From: Actinomycetes bacterium | Lineage (GTDB): Bacteria; Actinomycetota; Acidimicrobiia; Acidimicrobiales; Ilumatobacteraceae | Assembly: GCA_029782355.1 (NCBI GenBank) | Contig: JAKOUY010000040.1 | Location: 124,001 to 188,000 of the forward strand | Direction of reading: 5' to 3' | Length of the DNA stretch: 64,000 nucleotides | Shown here: one piece after another, positions 8,229 to 16,485 of the stretch | Numbering within the stretch: position 1 is the stretch's first letter | Layout of the letters: every line of letters begins with the position of its first letter | Made by a program: the position numbers and the translations under genes | Notes under the pieces: generated by a model | What the model was told of the DNA's origin: nothing | What the model saw: the letters and a program-made list of their open reading frames with translations, nothing else | The model's database searches: none

Positions 8229-9834
8229 ACACATGACGACGGGGCAGCGGCGCGGCGTGCTCGTCTCGATGTGCCTGGCCTTGATCCTGGTGGTCGCTTC
8301 CGTGTCCAGCCTGAACCTGGCACTCCAGAACCTCGCCGTCGACCTCCATCCCTCGGCGAACTCGTTGACCTGGATCGTCGACGCCTACACCGTCACCCTT
8401 GCCGCGCTGGTGCTGCCCTTCGGGGCCATCGGTGATCGCTTCGGCCGGCGCAACGTCCTGCTGGCCGGCATGGCCCTGTTCGGTCTGGCGGCAGCGGTGG
8501 CCGCCGTGTCCCACTCGGTCGGCCTGCTCATCGCCTGCCGCTCGCTGATGGGGGCCGGCGCAGCCATGATCATGCCAGGCACGCTGTCGACGATCACCGC
8601 GGTGTTCCCGGAGCACGAGCGGCCCAAGGCGGTCGCCACCTGGGCCGGGTTCGCCAGTGCGGGTGCCATCCTCGGCATGGTGGCCAGCGGGGCGCTGCTG
8701 GAGGCCTTCTCCTGGGCGGCGACGTTCGCGACCACTGCGGTGCTCGCCGTGATCGCCTTCGTGGTCGTGGTCTGGCTGTCGCCGAACACGGCCGACGAGC
8801 ACCATGTGCCGATCGACGGGATCGGTGCGGTCCTGTCCGGTCTGGGCATCGGCGGGTTGGTGTTCGGCATCATCGAGGGTGCCGACAAGGGCTACGTCAG
8901 CGCCCTCGGCCTGCTCGGCTTCGGCCTGGCGACGGCTGGCTTGGCCGGGTTCGCCTGGTGGGAGCTGCGCCAGGAGCATCCACTGCTCGACGTCCGCCTG
9001 TTCCGGCTGCGTGGCTTCAGCGCCGGATCGATCGGGATCACCATCCAGTTCCTGACGGCCTTCGGGTTCTTCCTCGTCGGGCTGCAGTTCATGCTGGTCG
9101 TGCTCGGCTACTCGGCGCTGCACGCCGCGCTGGGACTGCTCCCGGTGGCCGCAGTGATCATGCCGATGTCGCAGGCGGCGCCGCGGCTCGTCGCCCGGTT
9201 CGGGACGCGAGCGACGATGGCCGGCGGGCTCACCGCGCTCGGGGTCGGCTTCGTGGTGCTGGCCCAGCTGACTGCGGCCTCGGACTACTGGCACTTCATC
9301 CTCGGCGTCGTGCCCTTCGGGATCGGCATGGCGCTGTCGTCGACACCGGCCACCACGGCCATCGTCAGCTCCCTGCCGCGGTCCAAGCAGGGAGTCGCCT
9401 CGGCGATGAACGACACCACCCGGGAGGTCGGCTCGGCGCTGGGCATCGCCCTGCTGGGTTCGGCATTCAACACCGGCTACGGCGAGCATGTCGCCACCAG
9501 CTTGGCCGCCGTTCCGGGCGTGCCGGCCGACATCGCCCACGCCATCACCCAATCGCCGGGTGTCGGCATCGACGTCGCCCGGCGCATCGGCGGCGTCCAG
9601 GGTCAGGCTCTGGCCGGGTGGGTGCGCGACAGCTTCGCTGCAGGGTTGAGCCGGGCGATGTGGCTCGGGGCGGTCGTTGCGGTGATCGGTCTCGTGTTCG
9701 TGCTGTGGCGGGCGCCGCGGCGCACGGAGGACGTGCTCGACCAGGACGAGGCGAGCACCGCCGATCTGGACGCCGAGCTCGCCGAGCTGACCGGCGGTGA
9801 CCTGTGCCAGGATGGCCGGACCCCGATCGGCTGA
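8212..9834 (+). CDS. DHA2-family MFS drug exporter
   Basis: A 540-residue protein with about 14 hydrophobic segments, the DHA2 (EmrB/QacA) layout. Motif A is visible as GAIGDRFGRRNVLL, and SLNLALQNLAVDLHPSAN plus WIVDAYTVTLAALVLPFGA are typical of the first two helices. Probably exports a toxic compound or drug by proton antiport. ATG 8212 is favoured because the promoter hexamers put the transcript start there; ATG 8233 is a possible alternative and would leave the operator upstream of the gene. Controlled by the divergent TetR gene. The C-terminal tail is acidic and cytoplasmic. Confidence 0.88.
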   Translation: MKQDVSHMTTGQRRGVLVSMCLALILVVASVSSLNLALQNLAVDLHPSANSLTWIVDAYTVTLAALVLPFGAIGDRFGRRNVLLAGMALFGLAAAVAAVSHSVGLLIACRSLMGAGAAMIMPGTLSTITAVFPEHERPKAVATWAGFASAGAILGMVASGALLEAFSWAATFATTAVLAVIAFVVVVWLSPNTADEHHVPIDGIGAVLSGLGIGGLVFGIIEGADKGYVSALGLLGFGLATAGLAGFAWWELRQEHPLLDVRLFRLRGFSAGSIGITIQFLTAFGFFLVGLQFMLVVLGYSALHAALGLLPVAAVIMPMSQAAPRLVARFGTRATMAGGLTALGVGFVVLAQLTAASDYWHFILGVVPFGIGMALSSTPATTAIVSSLPRSKQGVASAMNDTTREVGSALGIALLGSAFNTGYGEHVATSLAAVPGVPADIAHAITQSPGVGIDVARRIGGVQGQALAGWVRDSFAAGLSRAMWLGAVVAVIGLVFVLWRAPRRTEDVLDQDEASTADLDAELAELTGGDLCQDGRTPIG

Positions 9835-9846
9835 CCAGGAGTCCTC

Positions 9847-10128
9847 GTGTCCATCACCGTGCACCACGACGAACCGGCCCGGCGGTACGAGCTGCACGAC
9901 GGTGACGAGCTGGCCGCGCTGGTGGACTACCGGGTTCGCCCCGACGGCGCGCTCGACCTCGTCCACACCGAGACCCGCCCGGGCTTCGAGCGCCGTGGTC
10001 TGGCGGGTGAGGTCGTCGGCTGGGCCCTCGACCAGGTGCGCGCCGCGGGCGGCCGGGTCGTGCCGACCTGCCCGTTCGTGGCCACATACATCGAGCGTCA
10101 CCCGGAGTACGCCGATCTCGTGGCCTGA
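9847..10128 (+). CDS. small GNAT-type acetyltransferase (COG2388-like)
   Basis: A 93-residue protein matching the compact single-domain acetyltransferases of the YjdJ/Gtn type: RYELHDGDELAALVDYRV, then LVHTETRPGFERRGLAGEVV (acetyl-CoA loop) and VVPTCPFVATYIERHPEYAD. The PxCPFVxxYxxxHPEY ending is diagnostic of this family. Substrate unknown. GTG start 12 bases after the transporter stop, so it may be co-transcribed with it. Confidence 0.8.
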   Translation: MSITVHHDEPARRYELHDGDELAALVDYRVRPDGALDLVHTETRPGFERRGLAGEVVGWALDQVRAAGGRVVPTCPFVATYIERHPEYADLVA

Positions 10129-10195
10129 CTCCGGCTCGACCGCCGGCGCGAGCCCCTGGCTAGCCTCTCCCCGCCGAGGCAGGAGGTTCTGGTCG

Positions 10196-10960
10196 ATGGA
10201 GATTGCCGGCAAGGTCGCCGTGGTGGTCGGTGGGGCGTCGGGCATGGCCCGGGCCACGGCCGAGGCCTTGGCCGGGCGTGGCGCCACCGTGGCGATCTGC
10301 GATCTGCCCACGTCGGCCGGCGCCGAGGTGGCCGCCGGTCTCGGTCCGTCGGCGACGTTCCACGCGCTGGACGTGACCGACTTCGATGCCGCCGAGGCGG
10401 TCCTCGACGAGATCGTCGCCTGCCACGGCGCGCTGCACGTGGCCGTCAACACCGCCGGGGGCGGCGTGGCCCAGCGGATGCTGACCAAGGACGGTCCGCA
10501 CTCGCTGGCCGATTTCCGCTGGACGGTCGAGCTGAACCTGGTGGGGACGTTCAACCTCAATCGCTGGCAGGCCACGCACATGGCCGTCAACGAGCCGGAG
10601 GACGGCGAGCGTGGCGTCATCGTCAACACGGCCTCGATCGCCGCGTTCGAGGGACAGATCGGCCAGGTGGCCTATGCCGCGGCGAAGGCGGGCATCGCCG
10701 GGATGACGCTGACCATGGCCCGCGACCTCGGCAGCCTCGGCATCCGGGTCAACGCCATTGCTCCCAGCCTGTTCTCCACCGGGGCCACCGTGGGGATCTC
10801 CGACGCCTTTGCCGATCAGCTCACCAAGGACGCCGCGTTCCCGAAGCGGATGGGACGCCCGAGCGAGTACGCCACCTTGGTCCTCTCGATCGTGGACAAC
10901 CCGATGCTCAACGGCGGCACGATCCGCCTCGATGCCGGCCAGCGCTTCGGCCCACGCTGA
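10196..10960 (+). CDS. SDR-family dehydrogenase (HSD10-like)
   Basis: A 254-residue classical short-chain dehydrogenase. The nucleotide-binding glycine motif is VVVGGASGMARATAEALA, the structural motif NTAGGG, the catalytic Ser in VIVNTASIAAF and the Tyr-Lys pair in QVAYAAAKAGIAGM. Overall it resembles 3-hydroxyacyl-CoA dehydrogenase type 2 (17-beta-HSD10), suggesting NAD-dependent oxidation of 3-hydroxyacyl-CoA or a steroid-like alcohol. Start ATG 10196 has a strong AGGAGG 9 bases upstream, and TAGCCT at 10160-10165 is a possible -10. Confidence 0.88.
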   Translation: MEIAGKVAVVVGGASGMARATAEALAGRGATVAICDLPTSAGAEVAAGLGPSATFHALDVTDFDAAEAVLDEIVACHGALHVAVNTAGGGVAQRMLTKDGPHSLADFRWTVELNLVGTFNLNRWQATHMAVNEPEDGERGVIVNTASIAAFEGQIGQVAYAAAKAGIAGMTLTMARDLGSLGIRVNAIAPSLFSTGATVGISDAFADQLTKDAAFPKRMGRPSEYATLVLSIVDNPMLNGGTIRLDAGQRFGPR

Positions 10961-11005
10961 TGGCCGGCTCACCGCCCCGACCGCGCCGTCGGTAGGGTGC
11001 ACGCA

Positions 11006-12538
11006 GTGGCTGAACCAGGCGGATCACCGTGGCTGGTCAGTCGCCGGACGGTTCTGGCCGCGGCGGCGACGGCGCTCGTGCCGGCCTCGTGCCGGGCCAG
11101 CGGGCTGGGACGTCGAGGATCGGGTGCGCCGCTCGCCGGTTCGGGCGCACCGGGTACCGGATCGTCGTTGCGCCAGCCGACGGATCTGATCAGCCTCGAT
11201 GGGCAGCTCGATGTCACCCTGACGGCGGCACCGACCTCGGTGCCATGGGGGAGCGGGACCCGCTTCGCCCTGACGTACAACGGAACGATCCCCGGGCCGA
11301 CCCTCCGGCTGCGGCCGGGTGACACGCTGAACCTGACGCTGGTGAACGGGTTGGACGAGCCGACCAACCTGCACACCCACGGCCTGCACGTGTCGCCGGA
11401 CGGCGATGCCGACAACATCTTCGTAATGATCGAGCCGGGGGCACAGCGCCGCGCTCGGTACGAGCTCCCCGGGGATCATCCGAGCGGCACCTTCTGGTAC
11501 CACCCCCACCACCATGGCACCGTCGCCCGTCAGCTCGCCGGTGGGCTGGCCGGGGTGATCGTCGTCGCCGACGGACTCGACGACCGAGCGGAGCTGGCGG
11601 CGACGACCGAACGGATCCTCGTGCTGTCTGACCCACCCATCGGCCAGAACGTCTCGGTGCTGGACGTCAGCCCGCAGCAGCGGATGATGGGCCGGGAGGG
11701 GCCGCGGCAACTGGTCAACGGTCAGGTGCAGCCCAGCCTCGCGGCGGCAGCGGGCTCCACCGAACGGTGGCGGCTGGTGAACGCCAGTGCCTCCCACGTG
11801 CACTCGCTCAGCGTCGAAGGAGCGGAGCTGTACCTGCTGGCCAGCGAGCAGCGCCGCCTTCCCCAGCCGGTTCGGACCGGTTCGGTGGTCCTCACCCCTG
11901 GCCAGCGAGCCGAGCTGCTCGTCCCACTGGCGACACCTGGCAGCGTCACGCTGCGTTCGACCGCGGTGAGTCGGATGGGTGGCATGGGTGGCATGGGTGG
12001 CATGGGTGGCATGGGTGGCATGGGGATGGGCGGGAGCGGAGGTCCTGCTCCGGGGACGATCAGCGACCTGCTGACGGTGCGCGTGACCGCGTCGGGCACG
12101 ACCCCCGCACCGATCCCGGTGCGGCTCGGGCCGGCGGACTCGGCGACGGTTCCATCGGCGGCCGAGGTGGTGCGGACCCGCCGGGTGATCCTCGGGGCGA
12201 TGGGCATGGGGCCCGGCCAGTTCGTCATCGACGGCCGGCGATTCGAGCCCGGGCGGATCGACATAGAGGCGTCGCTCAACACGACCGAGGACTGGCAGCT
12301 GGTCAACGCCTCGATGATGGATCACCCGTTCCACCTCCATGTCTGGCCGTTCCGCGTCCTCGACCGCAGCGACGGCCTGCCGCCGGATCCGGCATGGCGC
12401 GACACCGTCAACGTCCCGGCGGGTCAGACCGTCACGATCCGCATCCCGTTCGTCGATCTCGCCGGGACCACGGTGTTCCACTGTCACATCCTCGACCACG
12501 AGGACCTCGGCATGATGGCCACGATCCGGGTCGTGTGA
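11006..12538 (+). CDS. Tat-exported multicopper oxidase with Met-rich insert
   Basis: An extracytoplasmic multicopper oxidase of ~510 residues. The N-terminus has a twin-arginine signal (SRRTVLAAAATALV). All four copper-ligand motifs are present: NLHTHGLH, FWYHPHHHG, HPFHLHVW and the C-terminal VFHCHILDHEDLGMM, whose HCH and terminal Met serve the T1/T3 sites. Between domains a 9-bp unit (ATGGGTGGC) is repeated five times at 11975-12019, giving a GGM-repeat like the Met-rich segment of CueO, consistent with Cu(I) handling. I prefer GTG 11006, 7 bases after TAGGGT (10993-10998); GTG 10997 would overlap that -10. Coupled by a GTGA overlap to the next gene. Confidence 0.9.
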   Translation: MAEPGGSPWLVSRRTVLAAAATALVPASCRASGLGRRGSGAPLAGSGAPGTGSSLRQPTDLISLDGQLDVTLTAAPTSVPWGSGTRFALTYNGTIPGPTLRLRPGDTLNLTLVNGLDEPTNLHTHGLHVSPDGDADNIFVMIEPGAQRRARYELPGDHPSGTFWYHPHHHGTVARQLAGGLAGVIVVADGLDDRAELAATTERILVLSDPPIGQNVSVLDVSPQQRMMGREGPRQLVNGQVQPSLAAAAGSTERWRLVNASASHVHSLSVEGAELYLLASEQRRLPQPVRTGSVVLTPGQRAELLVPLATPGSVTLRSTAVSRMGGMGGMGGMGGMGGMGMGGSGGPAPGTISDLLTVRVTASGTTPAPIPVRLGPADSATVPSAAEVVRTRRVILGAMGMGPGQFVIDGRRFEPGRIDIEASLNTTEDWQLVNASMMDHPFHLHVWPFRVLDRSDGLPPDPAWRDTVNVPAGQTVTIRIPFVDLAGTTVFHCHILDHEDLGMMATIRVV

Positions 12539-13059
12539 GCCGAGCCGATCGAGCCGCCGCCATGCCCTCACCCGCTGACCGGTTCGCCGCCTGGGTCCGC
12601 TGCGCCGACTCGGCGATGCTGGCCGTGTCGGAGTGTCTCGGCGACGAGTGGGACGCCTGCCTGGTGGGGTTTCATTCCCAGGCCAGCATCGACCCGGCTC
12701 GCTACCTGGTCTGGCTGTCGACCGCCAATCGCACATACCGGCTGGCGCGGCGGGCCGAGGTGCTGGGCGTCCACCTGCTGGCCGACGATCAGCTCGACCT
12801 GGCGCGGCGTCTCGGGGCGCGCACGGGCGACGTCGATCCACACAAGCTCGACGGTGTTCGGCACCGCCGGGGCCGTAGCGGCGCCGTCCATCTGCTCGAC
12901 TGCCCGGCATGGTTCGCCGGCCGGGTCCTGCGCCGAGTGTCCGGCGGCGATCACCACGGGTTCCTGCTCGAACCGATCGCCGCTGCCGACGTCCGGCCGG
13001 TGCAGCCGTTGCGCCTGCGCCAGGCGGAGACGATCCCGGCCGGGCACCCGGTCGGCTGA
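12535..13059 (+). CDS. flavin reductase-like (FMN-binding split-barrel) protein
   Basis: A 174-residue protein resembling the flavin reductase-like domain: WDACLVGFHSQASIDPARYL, WLSTANRTYRLARRAEVLG, GVHLLADDQLDLARRLG and a later DCPAWFAGRVLRRVSGGDHH segment correspond to the conserved strands around the FMN site. It may reduce flavin or act as an FMN-dependent oxidoreductase. The GTG at 12535 overlaps the oxidase stop (GTGA), so coupling is likely; ATG 12562 is an alternative giving 165 residues. The functional link to copper oxidation is only inferred from linkage. Confidence 0.68.
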   Translation: MSRADRAAAMPSPADRFAAWVRCADSAMLAVSECLGDEWDACLVGFHSQASIDPARYLVWLSTANRTYRLARRAEVLGVHLLADDQLDLARRLGARTGDVDPHKLDGVRHRRGRSGAVHLLDCPAWFAGRVLRRVSGGDHHGFLLEPIAAADVRPVQPLRLRQAETIPAGHPVG

Positions 13060-13071
13060 ACGGCGCCGGCG

Positions 13072-13752
13072 TCAGGCGTCGGCGAGCTTCTCGCTGATCC
13101 GCAGGTTCAGCCGGCGCACGGCATCAGCGTGCTTGGCCTGGGCGGCGTGCAGCTTGGCGAAGGGCTTCTTCTCCCTCGCCAGCGAGAACACGTCACCCTC
13201 GGCCTCCATCACCCGCAGGCGGGCGTAGTACAGGGTGTCCTCGGTGAGGTGGGCGATGACGACCAGCCCGGTGAGCAGCGGGTGGTTCATCGTCAGGTTG
13301 GTGCCGCGATCACGGCCGTGCTCCAGCTCGACGGCCAGGGCGTAGGCGAACTCGTCGAGGTGCCCGAGGGTCGTCGCTCCCTGGAAGCGGCTCGGCTCCT
13401 CGAGGAAGTCGTTCAGGACCGTCGGTGCCGGGGCACCCGCGTCTTTCGGGCGCAGATACTTGTCGCGGATCAGCGCAGCCAGCAGCCCGAGGATCCGGCT
13501 GGCCTCCGCCCGAGGCACGACGTTGACCCCGAACTCGTCCGGCGGGGCGATCTCGTCCAGACTCAGCTCGGCCCAGTTGCGGCGGATCTCCAGCGTTCGA
13601 CAGAAGCTGCCGACGGCCTCGCGGGCGAGGAAGTCGAAGGTCACGTCCCGCCCAGCGGTGAACGCCGACACCGTGTCGACGACGTAGTGGGCGAGAGCGT
13701 CGGCGTCGGCGCCGGCGTCGACGGCATCGGTGAAGGAGCGGTAGGCGGCCAC
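13072..13752 (-). CDS. conserved hypothetical protein, mostly alpha-helical
   Basis: A soluble 226-residue protein that I do not assign to a named family with certainty. Notable segments are NWAELSLDEIAPPDEFGVNV, ILGLLAALIRDKYLRP, GTNLTMNHPLLTGLVVIAHL and TEDTLYYARLRVMEAEGDVF. The conserved-looking NHPLLTG-AHLTED-YYARL stretch recalls DUF5661-like proteins, from memory only. GTG 13752 is 6 bases after TAGCGT on the minus strand, so it is probably leaderless. Converges on the flavin-reductase-like gene. Confidence 0.6.
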   Translation of the reverse strand: MAAYRSFTDAVDAGADADALAHYVVDTVSAFTAGRDVTFDFLAREAVGSFCRTLEIRRNWAELSLDEIAPPDEFGVNVVPRAEASRILGLLAALIRDKYLRPKDAGAPAPTVLNDFLEEPSRFQGATTLGHLDEFAYALAVELEHGRDRGTNLTMNHPLLTGLVVIAHLTEDTLYYARLRVMEAEGDVFSLAREKKPFAKLHAAQAKHADAVRRLNLRISEKLADA

Positions 13753-13813
13753 GAGGGCACGCTAGCGACCGCCGCGGCGGCGATCGGCCCGAGCTGTCGC
13801 AGGCCGGCGGCGG

Positions 13814-13831
13814 ATCACCCGATCGGGTGAT
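13814..13831. promoter_or_regulatory. perfect 18-bp palindrome
   Basis: ATCACCCGATCGGGTGAT is perfectly self-complementary with no loop. It lies 62 bases upstream of the hypothetical gene start (13752) and 38 bases past the DUF6632 stop. It could be an operator or a symmetric end-of-transcript site; nothing else supports either. Confidence 0.35.
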
Positions 13832-13868
13832 GTCGCGGCGCGCCCGGTGCGGCGCGGCCGGTGCCGAC

Positions 13869-14315
13869 TCATGGGCGTGATGAACCGACCACCGCGGTCA
13901 GCGTGCGGTTCGAGTCGCCCTCGTCGGTGGCGGCCGCCGAGGGGCGGCGCGGGGCGAGGGCGGCGAGCACGCCGGCGACCAGCACCAGGGCCGGCACGTC
14001 GCCGGCCAGATGACCCATGTGATGATGGTCCTGCACGGACTGCACGGCCATGATCCCGGCGTGGACCAGGCTGGACCAGACGGTGAACCAGATCAGGCTG
14101 CGGTGCCGGCGGGGGTCGCGGCTGGCGATCATCAGGAAGATGCCCAGGGTGGCGTAGATCCCCAGGATCATCTCCAGGTACAGCGATCGGCCGTCGTCGT
14201 GCCACCGCCAACCGGACGGCCAGAGGTGCGTGAGCGGCCAGACCGCCACGACGAAGATCGCGCCGATGACGACGAGGGCGATGCGCAGCGCGGTGGTGCG
14301 GGTGGATTCGGACAT
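13869..14315 (-). CDS. DUF6632-type integral membrane protein
   Basis: A 148-residue membrane protein with four predicted helices: ALRIALVVIGAIFVVAVWPL, YLEMILGIYATLGIFLMIAS, LIWFTVWSSLVHAGIMAVQS and VPALVLVAGVLAALAP. The WPSGWRW-YLEMILGIYATLG and SLVHAGIMAVQ pattern fits the uncharacterised DUF6632 family. The internal ATG at 14315 is chosen because AGGAG lies about 7 bases upstream and the predicted helix begins soon after. A His-rich loop (DHHHMGH) follows helix 3. Sits 73 bases after the dsrE-like gene on the same strand, probably one operon. Confidence 0.75.
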   Translation of the reverse strand: MSESTRTTALRIALVVIGAIFVVAVWPLTHLWPSGWRWHDDGRSLYLEMILGIYATLGIFLMIASRDPRRHRSLIWFTVWSSLVHAGIMAVQSVQDHHHMGHLAGDVPALVLVAGVLAALAPRRPSAAATDEGDSNRTLTAVVGSSRP

Positions 14316-14388
14316 GTCGGGTCTCCTGGTGTGCGTGGATGGACGTGGGGGAGTGGTCGGGAAGCGGTGGGTGGTCTCGGCGTCGATG

Positions 14389-14751
14389 TCAGTAGCTGAA
14401 CGTGGTGGCTCCATCGCCGATCCATTCCCAGAGGGGCACGGTCCCGCCGAGCTCGGCGCCGGTCACGAGCGGCTCGTCGCGCAGACCCTTGGCATCCACG
14501 CAGATCGGGCAGACGAGCATCCGCCCGCCGGCCGCCTGGTAGCGGGTGAGAAGCTCGGCGATCGGCGGGCAGCCGCCGCAGGCGGTTCCCACAGCCACGC
14601 CGACGACGGCGAGGCGGACCGCCTCCTTGGCCAGGAACATCATCGTCGGCCGCCCCGATTCGGCGGCGCCGACGGCCATCAGCAGGGCGACGGTGACTCG
14701 CTCGCTGTCCTCCAGCCCGGTCGTCAGGCTGACTACTGCTTGTCGTTGCAT
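14389..14751 (-). CDS. DsrE/DsrF-like sulfurtransferase-family protein
   Basis: A 120-residue DsrE-fold protein: VVSLTTGLEDSERVTVALLM, a GRPTMMFLAKEAVRLAV strand-helix unit, then CGGCPPIAELLTRYQAAGGR and MLVCPICVDAKGLRDE. The conserved cysteines (CGGC and CPIC) fit sulfur relay or thiol redox, but the partner is unknown. ATG 14751 has AAGGAT about 6 bases upstream. It is divergent from the HxlR-type regulator at 14870, which may control it and the DUF6632 gene. Confidence 0.78.
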   Translation of the reverse strand: MQRQAVVSLTTGLEDSERVTVALLMAVGAAESGRPTMMFLAKEAVRLAVVGVAVGTACGGCPPIAELLTRYQAAGGRMLVCPICVDAKGLRDEPLVTGAELGGTVPLWEWIGDGATTFSY

Positions 14752-14869
14752 GGTGATCCTTCGTGTGACGGCAACGTTGCCGGTGCTCAGGATGCGCGAT
14801 CGGATCGCCGGCCACTAGTACAGAACTTGAACCAACGCCGGGCGCCGGACGCAGTACCGTGCTGGGGTC

Positions 14870-15577
14870 GTGGTGACCTACGGCCAGTTCTGCCCCGTGG
14901 CGAAGACCTCCGAGGTGCTCAGCGAGCGATGGATGCCGCTGATCCTCCGGGAGCTGATGCTCGGTAGTGCCCGGTTCAACGACCTCCGCCGGGGCGTCCC
15001 GTTGATCTCACCGGCGTCGCTCTCCAAGCGACTCCGCCAGCTCACCGCCGCCGGCGTGGTGTCCCGTCATGCCACCGGGCGCAACGTCGAGTACCGGCTG
15101 ACCGAGGCCGGCTGGGAGCTGTACCCGATCATCGAGGCCATGGGCGTGTGGGGGCAACGCTGGGCCAGGAGTCAGTACGGCCCGGACGAGCTCGACCCGG
15201 CCCTGTTGATGTGGGACATCCGCCGGATGCTCCAGCCGACCGGCTTGGCCGACTCGCGCACGGTGGTCGAGTTCGCCTTCACGGCGGCACCACGGGGCAA
15301 GTCGCGGTACTGGCTCGTCGTCGAGGATCCGATCGATCTCTGCCTGGTCGACCCGGGCCATCCCGTCGACCTCCACGTCCGCTCGACGGTGCGGGCGCTG
15401 ACCGAGGTGTGGATGGGCGACCGGACACTCGCCCAGGCACTGGCCGACGAACGGATCCACGTCGACGGTCCGCCGCGGCTGCGGCGCGCCTTCCAGCGAT
15501 GGTTCGGCCCGCACCCGATCCTCGGCGGGATCCCGCCGGCCACGGGCCGGACAGCGCCTCGCAGGACTCGTTCCTGA
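14870..15577 (+). CDS. HxlR-type winged-helix regulator with SCP2-like C-terminal domain
   Basis: A 235-residue regulator. Residues ~5-105 are an HxlR winged helix: FCPVAKTSEVLSERWMPLIL, FNDLRRGVPLISPASLSKRL, LTAAGVVSRHATGRNVEYRL and LTEAGWELYPIIEAMG. The remaining ~110 residues (VVEFAFTAAPRGKSRYWLVV, VDLHVRSTVRALTEVWMGD) resemble a sterol carrier protein 2-like ligand domain, a combination known for actinobacterial HxlR proteins. Likely senses a hydrophobic or redox signal and regulates the divergent dsrE-DUF6632 pair. GTG 14870 follows TACCGT by 9 bases; GTG 14873 is equally possible. Confidence 0.82.
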   Translation: MVTYGQFCPVAKTSEVLSERWMPLILRELMLGSARFNDLRRGVPLISPASLSKRLRQLTAAGVVSRHATGRNVEYRLTEAGWELYPIIEAMGVWGQRWARSQYGPDELDPALLMWDIRRMLQPTGLADSRTVVEFAFTAAPRGKSRYWLVVEDPIDLCLVDPGHPVDLHVRSTVRALTEVWMGDRTLAQALADERIHVDGPPRLRRAFQRWFGPHPILGGIPPATGRTAPRRTRS

Positions 15578-15933
15578 GCGACGCCAGCCGTCGCGTCTCG
15601 ACCGTGGTCGGCCACGAACGCGTCGGCGGGGGCGTGGCCCCGTGCGTGCTCGGCGTCGGGTCGTTGGCGTGCACGAGTACCGTTGCCATGCGACGTGCGT
15701 CGGATCGACCGGCATGGGGTACCGCGCCTAGGACTGCCGGTACGACATGGCCGTTCCTGGAGTGGGGCCGCACCAGCTGCGATCGCGTGCCGGTCCGTCG
15801 CGCTCGCCTGCGACGAGTGCTGCATCGCCAACTCCCTGCGCAGCGAGGTGCTCGTACCACCGGCGATCGTGCCGAGGTCCGTCGTTCCTGGAGATCGAAC
15901 TCGGGCGGTCCAGGCGTGGTGGAGCTGGGGGTG
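15578..15933. other. 356-bp stretch without a recognisable gene
   Basis: Between the HxlR-type gene and the tmRNA 3' end I see no convincing reading frame, tRNA or repeat array. The only structure is at its right end, where the last bases of the tmRNA gene (acceptor stem and CCA) recur as an offset copy at 15916-15931. A looser GTTCCTGGAG word occurs twice (near 15754 and 15888). Confidence 0.5.
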
Positions 15934-15948
15934 TGGTGGAGCTGGGGG
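15916..15948. repeat. tandem duplication of the tmRNA 3' terminus
   Basis: GTGGTGGAGCTGGGGG is present twice, at 15916-15931 and 15933-15948. The inner copy is the genuine tmRNA 3' end read on the other strand (CCA-encoding TGGTGG plus acceptor stem). The outer copy lies just downstream of the gene. It may be replication slippage or the scar of an element that used the tmRNA end as attachment site. Confidence 0.6.
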
Positions 15949-16313
15949 GAATCGAACCCCCGTCCATCAGGCCCTGAACGTCCGTGCTACGACCATTCCC
16001 GACATCTGGACTGACGCTGTCCTACCGGCGGGTCGGCTGGCCCGGAGGCCCTCGGCTCAGCTTTCTGAGCGGTCAGCGGTCTTTCTCGCCGTCAGCGGTC
16101 TTTCCTGCCGTCATCCCCCGCTTCTGTTGCCGGGCTGCGGTGGATCGGCCCCGTGCGCCATTGCTGGTCACGATGACTCTCGGATCACCTGACGATCAGG
16201 CGGCGAGAGCGAACTGCTCGTTGGCAATTCTTGTTGGTGCCCCGTTTCACGAGTCTGAGCAACTCGGGTCGCACGTACGAGCAGCAGAACTGATGTCGAA
16301 ACCTGTCAGCCCC
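15934..16313 (-). ncRNA. ssrA: tmRNA (transfer-messenger RNA)
   Basis: Rescues stalled ribosomes with SmpB. On the minus strand the RNA begins GGGGCTGACAGGTTTCGAC, the canonical tmRNA 5' end, and finishes with the TPsiC arm GGGGGTTCGATTCCCCCC and AGCTCCACCA, so CCA is encoded. The 5' GGGGCTG and 3' CAGCTCC pair as the acceptor stem. The tag reading frame runs from resume codon GCA (16240) to TGA (16196) and reads APTRIANEQFALAA, ending in the ALAA degradation signal recognised by Clp proteases. Length 380. TACACT (16332-16337, minus strand) is a possible -10. smpB lies about 9 kb away at 25.1 kb. Confidence 0.95.
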
Positions 16314-16361
16314 GTTGGTACGAGATCGTCGAGTGTATCCGGCGGATGGCTGCGGCCGAGT

Positions 16362-16413
16362 GCGAAAACATGTTCGAAAAGAACTTGCGAACATCTGTGT
16401 GATCTGGTAAGGT
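16362..16413 (+). promoter_or_regulatory. HNH-gene promoter with LexA-like box
   Basis: TTGCGA (16385-16390), exactly 17 bases, then TAAGGT (16408-16413) form a good promoter for the gene starting at 16486. Immediately upstream, GCGAAAACATGTTCGA (16362-16377) matches the actinobacterial LexA box TCGAAC-N4-GTTCGA at 10 of 12 fixed positions, with a perfect right half. Related DUF222/13E12 genes in mycobacteria are known to carry LexA boxes, which supports SOS control. Confidence 0.45.
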
Positions 16414-16485
16414 CGAGTTGCTTCCCTAGCGAATCGGCGTCGGTGACGCCCGAACCGATCAACTCGATGCGGCTGGAGGTGAAGC

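Noticed and set aside
15880-15935. tRNA gene next to the tmRNA
   Set aside because: The tRNA-like words are the tmRNA acceptor/TPsiC arm and its partial duplicate; no D or anticodon arm can be drawn.
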